From Sclerurus mexicanus (taxonomy: Eukaryota > Chordata > Aves > Passeriformes > Furnariidae): a stretch of 64,000 nt of DNA. The stretch is taken from NCBI GenBank assembly GCA_013396755.1, contig VWZF01002957.1, forward strand, positions 320,568 to 384,567, read 5' to 3'. Numbering within the stretch: position 1 is the first letter of the stretch; the number at the start of each line of letters is the position of its first letter. Both the position numbers and the translations under genes were made by a program. The notes under the pieces were generated by a model. It searched no databases, was not told where the DNA came from, and worked only from the letters and a program-made list of their open reading frames with translations. This document shows, in pieces, positions 1 to 14,143 of the stretch.

Positions 1-3000
1 AGTCAATGTACCCTGGGGACTGCTTGCATGTTGACTATCACTTTGATTCTCTGCTGGCAAATCAAGGTACCTCTTCGAAAAAGAAATCTGAGGCAGAGAG
101 CAGGACTGGCTCATACCCGAGCTCCTCTAGGCCATACAGACATTGCTTCAGCCATTTGGTTCTTTGAATTCAAACATAATTTCAAGTCGGTAGAAACAAA
201 GCACAGCTCTAATTCCCCTTGTGTAATATTGGGAGTAGCAGAGCTTTTCTCCCTTAAAGGAATTGGGAAGATAATACATTACCATGCTGAATTCACTCAG
301 CAATACACCATGGGAGCCATACAAAACATGCAGAAAAAAAGATGAAAAGTTTTTTGGGGTTGCAGAGGAGGCTGCATGATGGAGGCAATTATGGGTCACT
401 GATTCTCAGGGCAGACTCACACTGTCCTAAATCCTGGTGAAAGTTTCTTTATGTACACCAAGTATAGCTGAAGGACAAGGTACTTGCAGCTCTGTAGCAC
501 AGGAGCACAGTGGGGCAGGAGCCAGCAAAGCAGGGTGCTTGCCAACTGAGTCCCTCAGTGCTAGGAGAATTCTCAGCTGGGAAAACCTGGCTGCCTTCCA
601 GCCTTGCTCATTGCTCATCTGCATATACATATTTATATATGTATATGTATATCAGAACTTTTAGAGGAATAATTATCTTACATATGTCTTCTAGTTTGAC
701 CAAGATTTTTAACTCCTATCTAGTCTAGTACAGAATAAACCTGCAGCTGCCTGATCTGTGATTATGCCTCAGTTTTCACATAAATGACACTGTTAAACAA
801 TCATGCTGACAGAAATTTCTACACCTCTTTTCTCAGAAAAAAATTAAGACTAAATATCCCAAGAGCATAGTAGCTGGAATACTTGTACTGGAGAATAAAT
901 ACAGATAGGCACGCCAAAGATCTTCAATAACAGAAAATATTTTTTCACAACTAGCATGGAAATAGGTGGGCAAAGGGAAGAAGGAATATAAAACTGGATT
1001 TCATCATAAAAGTAGGTGTTCATTTCTTCCACCTTAAAACCCCCTTACTTTACTAGTTACCAAGGATTTTTAATTTAATTCCTTTTGCTAACTTCTTACA
1101 GCTTGTTCAGCCAGCTCTGCAGGCAATTGATACTTATTACTACATACCTCAGTAACTTTCTACACTAGCTTTTTTTACCCACTGACTATACAGTTCTTCA
1201 AATCTCTTCAAAATTGTGGGGTTTTCTCTCTTTTTGTAGTCTAGTCTGTTTTTTCAATCAACCTTATCATTTAACACATTCTATAAAATAAATACACTAG
1301 ATTTTGTATAGTATCAAATATTTATATATATGGTTGATGCTTTCAGAGGTGTGGTTTCAGGGTTTTCATTATGGTGCTGCTGCTAGTGAAAATTGCTGAC
1401 AGAAAACCAGCCTGATTATGATACTGTAACTATTTGACACATGAAAGAAAAATATTTGGAATACACTTTTGAATAATAAAGGAGCTTTTAAGACCCACAA
1501 CTGAGAACATCATGGGATGGTGCTAAAACTTCATTATCAGATTCGTTTCACCCTTAATTACAAATGTAGAGTTCACACTGACACCTGCTGTTGATTGCCT
1601 AGCTTTTCCCATTATAAGACCATTTTCAACTTGATTGTGTGGGCCGGTCTTTTCTGAAATAAGTGTCATCTTCAGAATTAAATCAAAGCTAAAAACAGAG
1701 ACTCTGTTTCAGATGAACTTGTGATTTTGAAGCATTATGTGGGGGATAGCAGTTTGATTACTTCACATGGACTCTCAGTTATTTAATTTTAAAAAATCAG
1801 TTATCTCCACCCCTTGAAACAAGAACTTGAAAATCAGCATTTTCACTTGTGAAATTCCTTAGAAAGGCCATACTTTGATGAGCTACAAACCCCAGAAAAA
1901 TGAGACAATACAAACTGACTTAAGTGGCAGAGCATTACAATTTTCTATACAAGTCTTTGAAGATTGTACTTTCTTTTACCTTTGACAAATCATCAGGAGT
2001 GAAAAAAGAGAGCTGGAGAAAACAAACACTAAATATGAAGGATGACGAGGACAGAGGTGTTGCAATGGGGTGTATGTAATAGAAGAAGAATAGACAAGCT
2101 TGGTATGATGTGCAATGCCAGCGAGAGCTGAGAAAAGACCAAAAATTAACAAGCCAAAAAAAAATTAAGGAAATCATGGGGAGGAAGATAGGAGGCAACA
2201 GGCATTTTAATGACGAAGTATTAAATCACAACTCTAAAGTCTTGATACTTCTCTGATATTTAAAAACTGCCACAATTTTCCATCTCCTTCTACCTATGTG
2301 TCCACAAAAATGATAACATTTTTTGCTACTTCTTTGGCAATAAAATAATGATGAAGTTGAGTGCCAACAACCTAGACAGCCCAGGCAGATAATTCCCATG
2401 GAAGATGAGCCTGCAGTTGTTCTAACCTCCCTCACGGAAAGTCGGTATCAAGTTTCTGTTCAGTTGACTGCATACCTGGAAACTGAGTCCAAACATATGC
2501 TACTACAAAATCCTTTGTCCTTCTCATAGAAGTGATATTACTCAATTCATGTTATGTAGGAAATATTCTTCACAAAATAAGTGATGTTTTAAATTACTGT
2601 CATCCATAAAATTGTTATTGAGTGCTCATCTGCTAAGATCTACGTATAAAATTGTTGTTTGCTTTTTAATTAGGATTATTTAACACCTTGTTCGTCTCGT
2701 CATCCCCCTCTGAATAGAATTTGGGATCAGAAACTTTGGGGTTTGGACTTTGAATTTGCTCCTAGTTTTCTATATGGCTTCTGAATATTCAGTAAACCCA
2801 ACGGCCTTTGCTGTTACATCTATAAAACAAATACAAGTCTGTGTGATCTATGAGCAACTTACAGAGCTTTCCACATATACATTGGCAACTACATTTTGGC
2901 CCAGGACAGCAGACGCTGAAGGTAGCAAAGACCACAATTAACGTCAGTAAAGGGCAATCCTCACCATCTTTCTTTGATGTAACACAGCTCGGCATTTACA

Positions 3001-3929
3001 CTTTCCTTCTCCTGCACTGACAACTCATGACCTCAACATTTTATGGTCCTCTGCCACCTAACTAACACTTCGCTAAGCAGAACACCTGCAGTGATTTTAA
3101 CCACAGCCCCCCATAATTGGGCTACTACTGGTCTAGTTTATGACCAGCAGTCATAAACTGCCTGGAAACTATCTGGTTGTCTGAGTTGTGTGGGGTTTCA
3201 AGACAGAAAATAGATAAACAATTGGTTTCTTTTCATTATTTAAATATGAAAGAATACCAAAATAAACAATTGTTATGAGGCTGACTGATGTATTTTTGAG
3301 CTGGTGTATTCTTCAGATACTGATAAAGACTGTAGAGGAAAATTAATTCAAATAGCTGTCCTCCTGATGTCAGTTGGAACTTACTGCGGGTTTTGTTTAG
3401 TTTAGAGCCCCAGAAGGTCATCTGAAAGCTTCACGTGTAGCTGGACTCTGAAATATATTAAAAGACACGTTCTTATAACTTGCATATCAACAAAACAGTT
3501 AAATGAGTTAAAAATAGTTGAAAAAATGCAAATGTATATGAGTATCAAAATAATTGTATTTCATTTAAAAATAAAAAGTCTTCAGTCCAGTATTTAGCGG
3601 TGAGTTGTGGTCATACACCTTGCTAAGTCTCTGTGCACAGAAAGGCTGAGCAGCAATCGCCAAGTTCTTCGATGTTCTCAGGATGCTATCAAAGTGGTAT
3701 TCTGTTTAGTATCCTAGTATCTCTATTTCCCTATTGTTATGGTTTTTACCCTTTGACTTTTTCTTCAATTCTCTCTCTTTATTTTTTTAATTATGATTAT
3801 AATTATTTGTTGCCCCTAATAATTTCGTTTCTTCCTGGTTCCTTTTTCTGCAGCTTGTCCCTTGTCATTGAAAACTTCTCCTTTCAGCCTCAAGAGTTGT
3901 GTCTTAAGTAATTTCTAATATAGAAGATA
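1..3929. other. 5' flank, no gene seen
   Basis: AT-rich DNA with many stops in all frames; only short chance frames, up to 105 codons. A TA-rich microsatellite lies at about 630-650. No splice-bordered exon, RNA gene or clear repeat recognised. Confidence 0.6.
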
Positions 3930-4700
3930 TTTTATAACTCTGGTCATCCTTGTTGACCTTGAGTAAATGTTCTTCAGTCCCTTGTACTTTTTTGAGGTTG
4001 TAAGGAAGGACAAGACCAGAACTGCACAACATGTTGCAGGCAGGGCAAAATCACAGATTTACATTATGGCAGAGCGACAGTCTCTCTTGTGTTCTTCATT
4101 CTTCTCCTAATGGCTCCTAATATTTGATTTACTCTTTTGAACATCATCGAATGCTGATGTTTCTGTGTGACTATCTATCATAACTCCCAACTCTCATTCC
4201 AGTCAGCTCATGTAAGTGAAATTAGGATTTCTTCTCTTTATGTACATCACTGAACATTTATCTACAGTGAATTTCAGCTGTCATTTTATTGCTCAGTCAC
4301 CAGGTTTTACTACCCTGAATAAATTGATATCATCAAACTTGATTACTGCTAACGTGCTTTTTAAAGTAATTTATAACCATGGTGAACAGCAAAGGCCCTA
4401 GCATAGATCATACAGAACCTCATCTGTCACCACCTTCTACTGTGAAAACTGACCATTTATTCCTGTCTTCTAAAGATTTAACCATACAAGGGTCTTCTCC
4501 CTCATGATATGGTGTGAAGTTTCCCTAGAAGTCTCTAATAAGACACTTCTCAAAAGCCTTTTGGAAAAACCAATTAAGTCATGCCAACCAGATCACAGTT
4601 ATCCACATAAATGTTGGTAAGACTTCAGAAAAGCCAACTCAAAGATCATTTTATCCAGATATTCAGTAACTCTGTTCTTGATAGCTAATCTGCATGGTGC
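3930..4700 (-). mobile_element. Ancient CR1 LINE relic
   Basis: The text from 'cttgttgacc' through 'agaactgcac', 'tcctaatggctcctaatatt', 'gaatttcagctgtcatttta' and 'gaaaactgaccatttattcc' follows, in order, the reversed-strand consensus of old amniote CR1 elements as I know it. It is much more diverged than the other CR1 copies here, so it probably predates modern birds. No open frame of note. Ends approximate. Confidence 0.7.
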
Positions 4701-6600
4701 AGATGTCATACTTGAAAAGAATGCTTAAAAGCTTTGTAATTTTCCTGGGTCTCTTCCCAAAATTTTCTAAAACGTTGCCTTCAGATTTTCAGTTGTCCTT
4801 GGCTGCCAAGGCATATTTGAGAAAGTTACTGCTGTCATGTTTGAGGAGCCATTCAACTCTTTTAAACTTGAATTCCTTTTGAACTTCCTCGTGAACGCAA
4901 TCTTGCGCTGGCGATGTGCTGCTCTTTGTGTGCTCTATTTGTTCCATGTGTGGTCTTCTGCAGCCACTTCTTTTCCATGTGGGTCCTCTGAGGAGTCTCT
5001 CAAAAAGACAACTTCAGATCAGAACCTGTCCCATTTCTCATGCAGCGAGTGCTGATGAAAACAACGCAGCTCCTCTGACTGCTCTCTTCATGTCACAGTT
5101 GCCATCCTGGCCCTTCAAATTTTGGCTTACTTCTTGCTTTTGTTATATATGAAGAAAGATTTATTGCTACTTGTGAATCCTTCTGCTAGATGCTTCTCAA
5201 AATTCTTCTCGCTTTCTTGTGCTTTTACATGTTACCTGTCAGAATATACAGTTCTTTCTATTTTTTAAATACGGACATCAGGTTTTCGAAGATTGTCTTC
5301 TTGCGTTCATTACGCTTCTCACCTGCTCCTTAACTGTGTGGATTTTCTCTTGCCTTGTCCCACACTTTTCTTCATGAGTAGAGTGTGTCGGCCCCATGCT
5401 TCCAGTGTGGCAGTGACCTGAATAAATTCCAGGTGAACTAAGAGGATTTTATTCTCTTAGCTGACCCTTTTTTAACAATGTCCTTCTTTTACACAGTTCC
5501 CCTTTTTGGGGAGTGCAGCTGTAGTTTTTCCCAGGACAACACTGAAACCGAGCATGCTACAGCAGCCGCTGCAGAAGAATCCCTCAGCTGTGTGGCTCTG
5601 GGGCTGCCCCTGGGTGTTCCTCTGACCTGGCTCACAGGCTGCAGACCCCCCTGGGCCCTCCCCAACCGTGACCCACCTACTGACAGAGATCTCCGCGTTA
5701 CAGTCTCAGTATTCACCCAGTTGCTGTAGGCAAATGAGGCAGCCCATGATTATTCTATTACCTGCTTTGGCTGCTTCTTTGATGGTCTTACTGAAACCAG
5801 TGTTACCATCTTTGCTGGGCAGTTACAAACCAAATTATATGGTTTTTTTGATTTAGGCTTCGAATTTCAGTCCATGTGGTTGCTTGATGAAATGGGGAGT
5901 TTCTTCACTAGATTCTAACTCTTAAGAAGTGTATAACACTACACCACCACCAAGAAGGGCTACTTAATTTTTCACCTTCCTCACCAATTTTTTTGTTTTG
6001 ATGTTATCATCCATGGATTACCTTTCTCTGCCAAGCTTCTGGTAAGGGTACTATGCCACTTTGTCCACTTAGGGTTGGACTTGCTTCCCTCATCATGTAC
6101 CTTAGAATTTGAGCACTTGTTTTGCCACATTTTCTTCTCTGGCAGCCTATTTGATTTTTCTCCGTTCTGACTGATGCATCTGAAATCCCATTGCATTACC
6201 AGTACCATGAGTTCCATTTCAAACCACATGCTCTTCTGAACCTACCGGCTTTCTCACCACTACTTCATTTACAAGCTCACTCATGATACTCCTGATTTTA
6301 AGTGCCAGAAGCTCTGTTCCCTTACAAACCCTCTCATATGGCTTCCCTGTACCAAGGCAATGTTTCCAATTCCCAGAAAATCTGACTCCCTGATTTTTGC
6401 AGCTTTATTATCTGGCTGAGGGAATGGCATTTGTGTTTGGCACCAGTATTATTGTGCTTGCCAAAAGCATAACAATATAGTTCCTTTAAAATGAGGTAAT
6501 TTCCATAACCTATTTCAAGTGTGGTGTGCCCTCCCAACTGTGCTGGCACAGCCCAGGGTGACAAGGTGTGGAGAAAGGAAAAATGAATGAGTGAGTGGGA
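4701..6600. other. Unassigned block, possibly decayed repeat
   Basis: Somewhat richer in GC and CpG than its surroundings at 4880-5010 and 5500-5710. Minus-strand translation at 5981-6229 is open and Lys/Trp/Ser-rich, and 5489-5716 is open and Arg/Ser/Gly-rich. The look is of a decayed transposon or retrogene on the minus strand, perhaps continuing the adjacent CR1, but I recognise no protein family. Confidence 0.35.
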
Positions 6601-9600
6601 GCAAGGGAATTTCTAAGTGAGAACAGCCACCAAATATTTCACAAGGTGCAGCTACATCCTCCAAAGGACTCTATGCAAGTCATGATCCTTCACATGGATT
6701 AACACTGTAAAAACATAAAACAATTAATTATATAGTATTGTTTGCTATTGCACAAGTTTCCAAAATTACAACACTATGAACATTCAGATACCTACATTGA
6801 CCTAGAAAAGTTAAGGCATAAGACAGGAATGTTTATATCAGATTTTTTTTAATAAATGAAACATATTTCTGTTGTTCAAGGAAGTATAATTGCTGACTTT
6901 CTCACCTTCCCTGCAAGCACATACTTTACTTTTTGTGTGTTTTCTCACTGTGGGCTCATTTACATTAACAGTTATATTAACAAATACCTCCATGTGTGAT
7001 ACGGCATAGGGGACTCCCATCAACAAGCAGGAAAAATACAGGCTTGCAAAATGATAAAAATCTCTTAGCTATCTATCTAAATTAAAAATGGATTAGCATG
7101 GGTTACAGAACTAAGATCTCCCCTTTCCTGAATGAAGCTCTCAAACTTTTTTCCCCCCTCTCAGGATTGAAGTATCTAGCCTAAATTCCTATTTCAGGGT
7201 AACTACTATGCATAGTCTAGCTGTGAAGTCTGTAAGTTTGTTGCCATTGAAAATTTTTGGGGAAAAACAATTCCTGTACACTTGAGTTGTCAAGCTCCTA
7301 TGGTCTATGCAGCATCCAGATACCAGGGCTCAGTAGCATGTACAGATACAGGCAAATACTATAGATTTGAGCAAATAGAAGTAGTGCCCAAATACAAAGA
7401 TTTTTTTTCTTATTAAAAAAATCCTTTTCATGAAAAGACCGATTTTCCAAACATAGTCTTCATGGTGAAAAAATATGTAAAGTGTAATTTCTATGAATGA
7501 CTTTACTTATTTCTGAAACTGCTCTGCAGGAGGGGTCTTTATCTACAGAGGGCAGAATGAAGTTCTGAGCCTGTACTCTTTCTTTCAACATTTGAAACAT
7601 GCACGTGTCACAAACAAGTTTACTCTTGTATATACGTGAAATCATGAACTCAATACAGGCATAAGGACAATATGTTTAATAACTCGGCGCCCTTCTTACA
7701 ACAAAATGGGTGTAGGAATGCATTTGAAAAGGCATATCTTGGTCATTACTTGTAAAGACTACTACATATTCTAACAGCATCTTGATATACGAAGACAAGA
7801 CCAGGGTAGTTCACGCTTTCAGAGGTCTTCTAGGATTTTACATTCTTTCAAGAATTAATGAAAGGGTTTTTTTTAAAAAAAACCAACAAACAACTGAGGC
7901 CAAGAATCTGGGGAAGACCAGTAAAATATTATATTAGATACCTGAATTCTATAGTTGTTGGATTAAAATCCTCATAAATTAGAAATAGGAATGAAGCTGC
8001 AGGAGATTCGATAAAGACGTGCAAAGGCTTCATGTTAACATTATGAAGAGATACAGACAAATGTAATATGGACAGCTACTCTCTAACAGAGCCGCCTCAG
8101 AGATAATTTGGCATGTAACAGAGGAAAATAACAAAAAGATGGCAAAAAGCCTGCCCAACACCAAAACCATCAAAAGGCAATATACAGCAGAAAAGAAAAG
8201 CAAATTACAAGGTCACATAAAATTGCTCATGGTGTACTATAAAGAAAAAATAAGATGATGGGCAGACCTTCTTTTTGGGGTCATACACTTGCAACTGAAA
8301 AAATTATCATGTCAAAACTTGTAGTCTAGGGAAAAGGAAAAACGAGAGGAAAAAGGAGAGGAGGAGGAGGAGGGAGGAAGAGGAAAACAAAGCAACAGAA
8401 AACAGAAAGCTCAGCCTATCAAAGGACATCAAGATGAAGCAGCATACAAACCGGAGATTAAATGCCAAGTACACAGTAAGGCATCAGTGAACCTAGGAAG
8501 TTATGAAGACTCCTGTATTATTACTTGTGAATAGAGACCAAAATTGAAACCACAATAAGAAAGATTAAAACTATACAATGTGTGATCCTAAACACACAAG
8601 AATCATGTAATAACACCACCCTACAAAAACTAACAAACAAGAAACAAACCCAAACAAAACAAAGCACCAAAAAACACAAAAAGAAATTATACAGAGAAAA
8701 CTTACAGTCTGCAATTTCAGGTGCAGACAACATGAAAACTAACATCACCAAAAGAAACCATGGAAGCTATTAGAGTTTTCTGAAAAATTATTTTAAACAG
8801 ATTCAAAAATTAAACAATATCAACACGCCATAGTATATAGAGCCGGTAACAGACCGTGGCATCCTAGCAGCAAGGCTGCTGGAAGATTAGCAGGTTGTAT
8901 TTGAAGGACTGAATGTCTTCCAGGAATGTTACACCTGCAAAAGAAAATACAGTTCAGCCAGTGGAGAACCTGCATCACAGGGTATACATTACATAAATGC
9001 AGGAAAAATTGGAGACTCGAACGCAATAGAAAAGAGACAGCTCTTGTTATAGAGCCTCAGACTGAACAATGTGATAGTAATTGCCCAGTTAGGAAACCTG
9101 AACAAGAAAATGGTGATATCTGTGCTTGTCTTTAAACATGAAATGAGACTTTAAATGCTAGTATAGGAGCCAAACTAGATAACACATTTCTGTAGGAATT
9201 CATCAGAATCCAAGTAGAATTCCACCACAGATAACAAATGTAATTTCTACCCTTTAGATGACCAATTTGAGTTAGTGCCCAGCTGGTAGAAGGTGAAGGT
9301 CACGCAGACATGAGATACCTAAATTCAGTAGCAAATATTAAAAGAAGCTGCTGGTATCAGTGGTGTTCATATTTGAGTAGCGGTTCTGGTCTCAGAATAA
9401 GATTTCACCTTCGTTACAGCTGTACTATCACAATATACTATAGTACAACAGTAGACTGTCTCCTCTACTGAATTTTCTTTTAAAATACCGAACTGCACAT
9501 GGAGCCTTATGGCTGCCAATGAGATTTTTATGGATATTATTCAAGTGGCTACTAGTATTTCATTTACCTTTTCAATCTTCATTAAATGTGAATGGTTTGT

Positions 9601-10146
9601 AGTATTGAGTGTAAATGTTAGATTTTTACAGAGTATTAGCTTTTCATCAAAATACTTTTTTTCCACTGGAATAGTGCCTTTAGAAGCAAGATAGGTGACA
9701 GTGCTGGAAACCCAAGTCCTGTAGCCACACAAAAGGAAACCAAGAGAGCATAGGAGGTATCCTTTCTTTGATAAATGAACAAATTAACTGAGCAAAGCAG
9801 AAAACATTTATCTTTCCTTGGAAATCCATATGTTAACATTGGAAAACTACCTCTTTAGTGAAATCCTTCAGACAAAATGCATACTGCAGTTCTCACAGCA
9901 CATAATTTTAACAATTCCATGTATTTTAAATACACACCAGGTCTATTTTAGCTTTTGCTATTATAGCAATATGAGGGAAGACTGTCGCTTTTATCGACAT
10001 CTTTATATTACTGCAGGTTTTAGTCCAGGTTTTGCCCTCTAACCATGAAGTTGCTACTCCCAGGATAGCTGAATTAATTTTGGCAACAGTTGTAAGTCAG
10101 TCTTCAGTATATTTACTGTTTTGTGCCAACAGTCAGCAAATACAGT
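6601..10146. other. 5' flank, no gene seen
   Basis: AT-rich non-coding DNA. A purine-rich GAG/GGA tract is listed separately. A few A-rich stretches (about 8600-8680). No exon or recognisable repeat. Confidence 0.55.
8344..8388. repeat. Purine-rich GGA/GAG microsatellite
   Basis: Imperfect GGA/GAG repeat with an all-purine + strand, a type able to form triplex or H-DNA. No gene nearby. Confidence 0.75.
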
Positions 10147-10277
10147 GTTCAGGCCAGGTCAGATGGGGCCTGAAGTAACCTGGTCTGGTAGAAGGTGTCC
10201 CTGCCCATGGCAGGGGAGTGGAACCAGATGATCTTTAAGATCCCTTCCAACGCAAACCATTCAATGAAATTCTATAA
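10147..10277 (+). mobile_element. CR1 LINE 3' end fragment
   Basis: 'aaggtgtccctgcccatggc' and 'gatccctt' followed by 'aaattctataaaac' is the avian CR1 3' end in + orientation. 5' truncated, as is usual for CR1. Confidence 0.88.
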
Positions 10278-13157
10278 AACTTGATGGTATAGCTCTCAAA
10301 ACACCCTTCTATGGAGGCCTGGCTATACTGTGTATCTAGGATATTGTGATGGCCTTTATTGATCTCACTTCTGGCTGCTTACAAAACTACAGAACTACTT
10401 TGGTGTACCAACATTTTCATCATAGTGGGAAAATTGGAATATGTTTTTCTTAAAATGTCATTGCCCAAAGTTGAACTATGGCACAAAAATAAATTCATTG
10501 GAAGTATGCTTGTTTCTAGTTCATGTACATTCAGACATGCAAAACCTAAAACAGAGGAGTTCAAAAAGTATTATACTTATTTAATTGTCATGATTTTAAG
10601 CAGATTGTGGAGGGATTTTCCAGTCTGGAGTACTACACATATCCAGCTTTAACTCAGGGAAAGTACTGTGCTGCACCAGCTTAGAAAACATGGATAAGAC
10701 AACTGCAACTGTAAATAGTACCCTATTTAGTAATTAGCTTTACTGAAATGTTTCATTAGATTTCATTAGTTTGCCTTAAAATTTAGTAGCACATCTAGTA
10801 CTACTAGTTGGTAGTAAAACCTATAAATCAATTTGTTCTGTGGCCTTGTGTTAATCCTACTCCCTCTGACGCTGTATTTTATCTGTAGGTATAAAATAAG
10901 CATTAACTTTCAATGTTGCATATTTTAAGGGATGATACCAGATGTTTTTCTTCTATAGAAGAAATCAGTGGTACCAGATAAAATTCGTGACAGAAAGAGT
11001 TAAAGGCTAACCATCTTGCAGTCTCTGCATTACACTGCAGATTCCATGTGGGAAACAGACCCGTGCTTCCTTTGCATGGACAGCAGAGCATGAGTAACAG
11101 TCTGCTAGGCTCTCACCTGAGAATGCACTGGGTTTCAATGCTGGGGCACACCCCAAAACCTAGAAATTTCTCGTGTAGCAACCCTGAGTAATGCCAGAGA
11201 CTTTAGAGAAAGACTGCAACAGGTCATTTTATTATTTACAAAATACAACAATTTTTAAATGTTTTGAAGTATCTGCAATTCTGCAAACACAGACAATAGA
11301 GTAACTTGCAAGGAGCACAAACAAAAGTTTTAGCAATGCATGCAGCGCCTTTTTTCCAGAAGCTGCAAAGTGCAGATGAAAAATACTGTGCTGATTACAA
11401 AGAAGGAAAATTATACAGAGATTAAACAGCTTCAATAGATTGAAAATGTCTGTAAAGTTAGGCATATGATACACCACTGAATTTCCTTGTTAATAAAAAT
11501 TGCTATATACTCTTCATAAACTACTTGTCTCCGAGTTTCACAAGCTTCTGGAGTCTCTGAACAAAAATATGATGTCTTTTCTACTTTTATGCAGAGCTAG
11601 TTTTGTACAGAATGAGAGTGATGCAGAAGTGTTAGAAGACTGATAGGCAATGACAAACATACCACATAAATTTGAAACAGATGATGAACAGCCTCTTGCA
11701 GTACAGAATTAAGCATGATTGGGTGTACTGCTGCTGAATGCTGAACGACATGCAGGGAACAATAATGTCAAAAAACTAAAGTAGTAATGAAAGTTGGCTT
11801 TTGTATTAGACTTCAAAAATTAGGGACAATTTTCATTAGTATAGTACAGACAGAAGTTGCCTGCACATACAATCCTACTCACATTCTTGTAAAGTGTGCA
11901 TCAGCCCTTTTCGAAACTGAAAATAAATTGAAATTTCAAAGTTCTTAATCCTAATGAAGAAGATCTAAAAAAAACCCAAACCACCAAACCACCCAAAAGC
12001 AGATAATCCTCATAACAAAGTTAGAACAAAATCAGGAGAAGTATGTAAAGTAATGAGCTTGTGCAAAGTTTTTCTAGATACTGATTCTCTTCTATTTCTT
12101 TGGGTCCGAGTCCTGTCCCTGGGGTCTAACTGAAAACACAAAAAGCTGTCACTGTGTGTCATGTACTTGTAGGCTGTAGTTTACTTGTAAAGTGAACTGT
12201 TGATCTTAAATTTTTGGCACAGAACTATCCTATAGCCACCAGAGGCCACTGCTGTTCTTTGCCTTTCCCTGCCTGTAGCTGGGCTGTAGAGAGAAGCCAG
12301 TTCACAGGAGCCCCAGACACTTGTCACACCAGCTTCAGTTCTCCTTTCCATATTTATATACCAATGTTGCATTTCTGCAGAGAAAATTAGGAACAGTACA
12401 CTTTTTAGTGGTGGATAGAATGTGAAATTATCTATTATCTATATATTATAACTATCTATTTAATTAGTTATCTGAAAGGCTCTAACTGAAGGAAAAAACC
12501 AACCCAACACTCAGCGTTCAGTGGGATTGATCTTTGGGTGTAAGACTTCAGTGGCCAAAAAAATCCAAAAAAGGTAGCTTTATCACTGCAGACAATATTC
12601 TTATAGCAGCTCCCCTTGTACAGAAATATACCCTTTTTAAAAGGTCATTTAAAAATTTTTTAAATGGTGGTGCAGAAAGAAAATAAAACTCAGAGAAAGC
12701 CTTAGAATCTTAAACAGGTCAAACTACTGAGATAAAGGAAAAAGATTAATCCAGTCACACGTCAAAAGTCAGTATTTTGTATTGTTTTATTTAGTAAGAA
12801 AGACATATAATAAAAACCTTATTTTAGAAGCTGAAACTATGAATTCAAAGATGACACACATCAGTGTCTTTAGAGGCAATGAAATCTATGAAATGCTGAA
12901 CTGTCATTAAAAGCATATACATCTTTAATGATATCTTTCCAGAGAGCACATTTCCACTGCACTCAAGTTACAGGGGACAGAATCAAACTCTATGGCTTAC
13001 GACACCCAAAAATCACTATTAAGCAAAGCAGTGATATTTTGGGACAACGCCTGTCAAGATCCGGAGAGGATCTTCTGACAGGAAGTGATGGAACAAGGGG
13101 GAATGGCTTTAAGCTGAAGTGGGTTTGATTTAGATTATTTGGAATAAATTCTTAACT
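10278..13157. other. 5' flank, no gene seen
   Basis: AT-rich; short tandem tatct-like stretch at about 12430-12470. Only short chance frames. No supported exon. Confidence 0.55.
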
Positions 13158-13352
13158 GTGAGGCTGGTGAGGCACTGAACAGGTTGCCCAGAGAAGCTGC
13201 GGATGCTCCATCCCTGGGAGTGTTCAAGGCCAGGTTGGATGGGGCTTTGATCAGCCTGGGCTAGTGGGAGGTGTCCCTGCCCATGACAGAAGGCTGGAAC
13301 TCGATGACCCTTAAGGTCCCTTCCACACTAAAGTGCTGCATGATTCTATCAT
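13158..13352 (+). mobile_element. CR1 LINE 3' end fragment
   Basis: Contains 'acaggttgcccagagaagct', 'aaggccaggttggatggggc' and a 3' end with tgattctatca, the classic avian CR1 tail in + orientation. Confidence 0.92.
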
Positions 13353-13540
13353 CTCAGGCAGCAGAGCTCGGGCAGGGCACAGCCAGACCGGTCCTCCAGC
13401 AGCAGCAAACCATGCCTGCCCTGGCACACCTGCGGGCTGAAGGAGGGCACGCTCAGGGGCAGCACCACAGCCTAAAAAGAATAAATAATGCAGGGAGGGC
13501 GCAGGAGAGGATCACAGGGAATGATCTCCCGCAGGGAACA
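13353..13540. other. GC-rich stretch between CR1 copies
   Basis: About 190 bases, GC-rich, with CAG-type triplets at about 13398-13410. No exon or repeat family recognised. Confidence 0.4.
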
Positions 13541-13797
13541 GAATCACAGAGTACGCTGAGTTGGAAGTGATTCACAAGGATCACCGAGTCCAGCTCCTGG
13601 CCCTGCACAGGACCATCCCCAAGAGCTACACCATGTGTCCCAGAGCACTGTCCAAACGCTTCTTGAACTCTGCCAGGCTCGGTGCTGTGACCACTGCCCT
13701 GGGGAGCCTCTTCAGTGCCCAGCCACCCTCTGAGTGAAGAGCCTTTTCCTGAAACCCAACCTGACCCTCCGCTGGCACAGCCTCAGGCCATTAACCA
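13541..13797 (-). mobile_element. CR1 LINE 3' fragment, reversed
   Basis: Starts with the reversed tail 'gaatcacagag' and continues 'gagttggaagtgattcacaa' and 'cttcttgaactctgccaggc', a reversed avian CR1 3' region. The same subfamily recurs at 24458-24660 with roughly 85-90% identity by eye. Confidence 0.9.
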
Positions 13798-13834
13798 CGC
13801 GGCTCTGCCCGAGCCCCGCGAGACTCCAGCCCTG

Positions 13835-13929
13835 AAATCACAGAACTGTTGCGGCTGGACGGGCCTTCTGGCGATCACACAGCCCAGCCCCGCTGCCAAG
13901 GCACGGCCACCTGGCGCAGGTGACACAGC
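13835..13929 (-). mobile_element. CR1 LINE fragment running into the gap
   Basis: 'aaatcacagaactgttgcgg' through 'ctgccaaggcacggccacct' follows the reversed CR1 3' end, but with unusually many CpG. It is cut by the N block, so its 5' limit is unknown. Confidence 0.8.
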
Positions 13930-14143
13930 NNNNNNNNNNNNNNNNNNNNNNNNNNNNNNNNNNNNNNNNNNNNNNNNNNNNNNNNNNNNNNNNNNNNNNN
14001 NNNNNNNNNNNNNNNNNNNNNNNNNNNNNNNNNNNNNNNNNNNNNNNNNNNNNNNNNNNNNNNNNNNNNNNNNNNNNNNNNNNNNNNNNNNNNNNNNNNN
14101 NNNNNNNNNNNNNNNNNNNNNNNNNNNNNNNNNNNNNNNNNNN
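13930..14143. other. Assembly gap (run of N)
   Basis: 214 undetermined bases. The left edge lies inside a GC-rich reversed CR1 fragment and the right edge inside the CpG island. Gaps of this kind are common at GC-rich avian first exons. The coding exon that must precede w1 may be hidden here; the true gap size is unknown. Confidence 0.98.
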
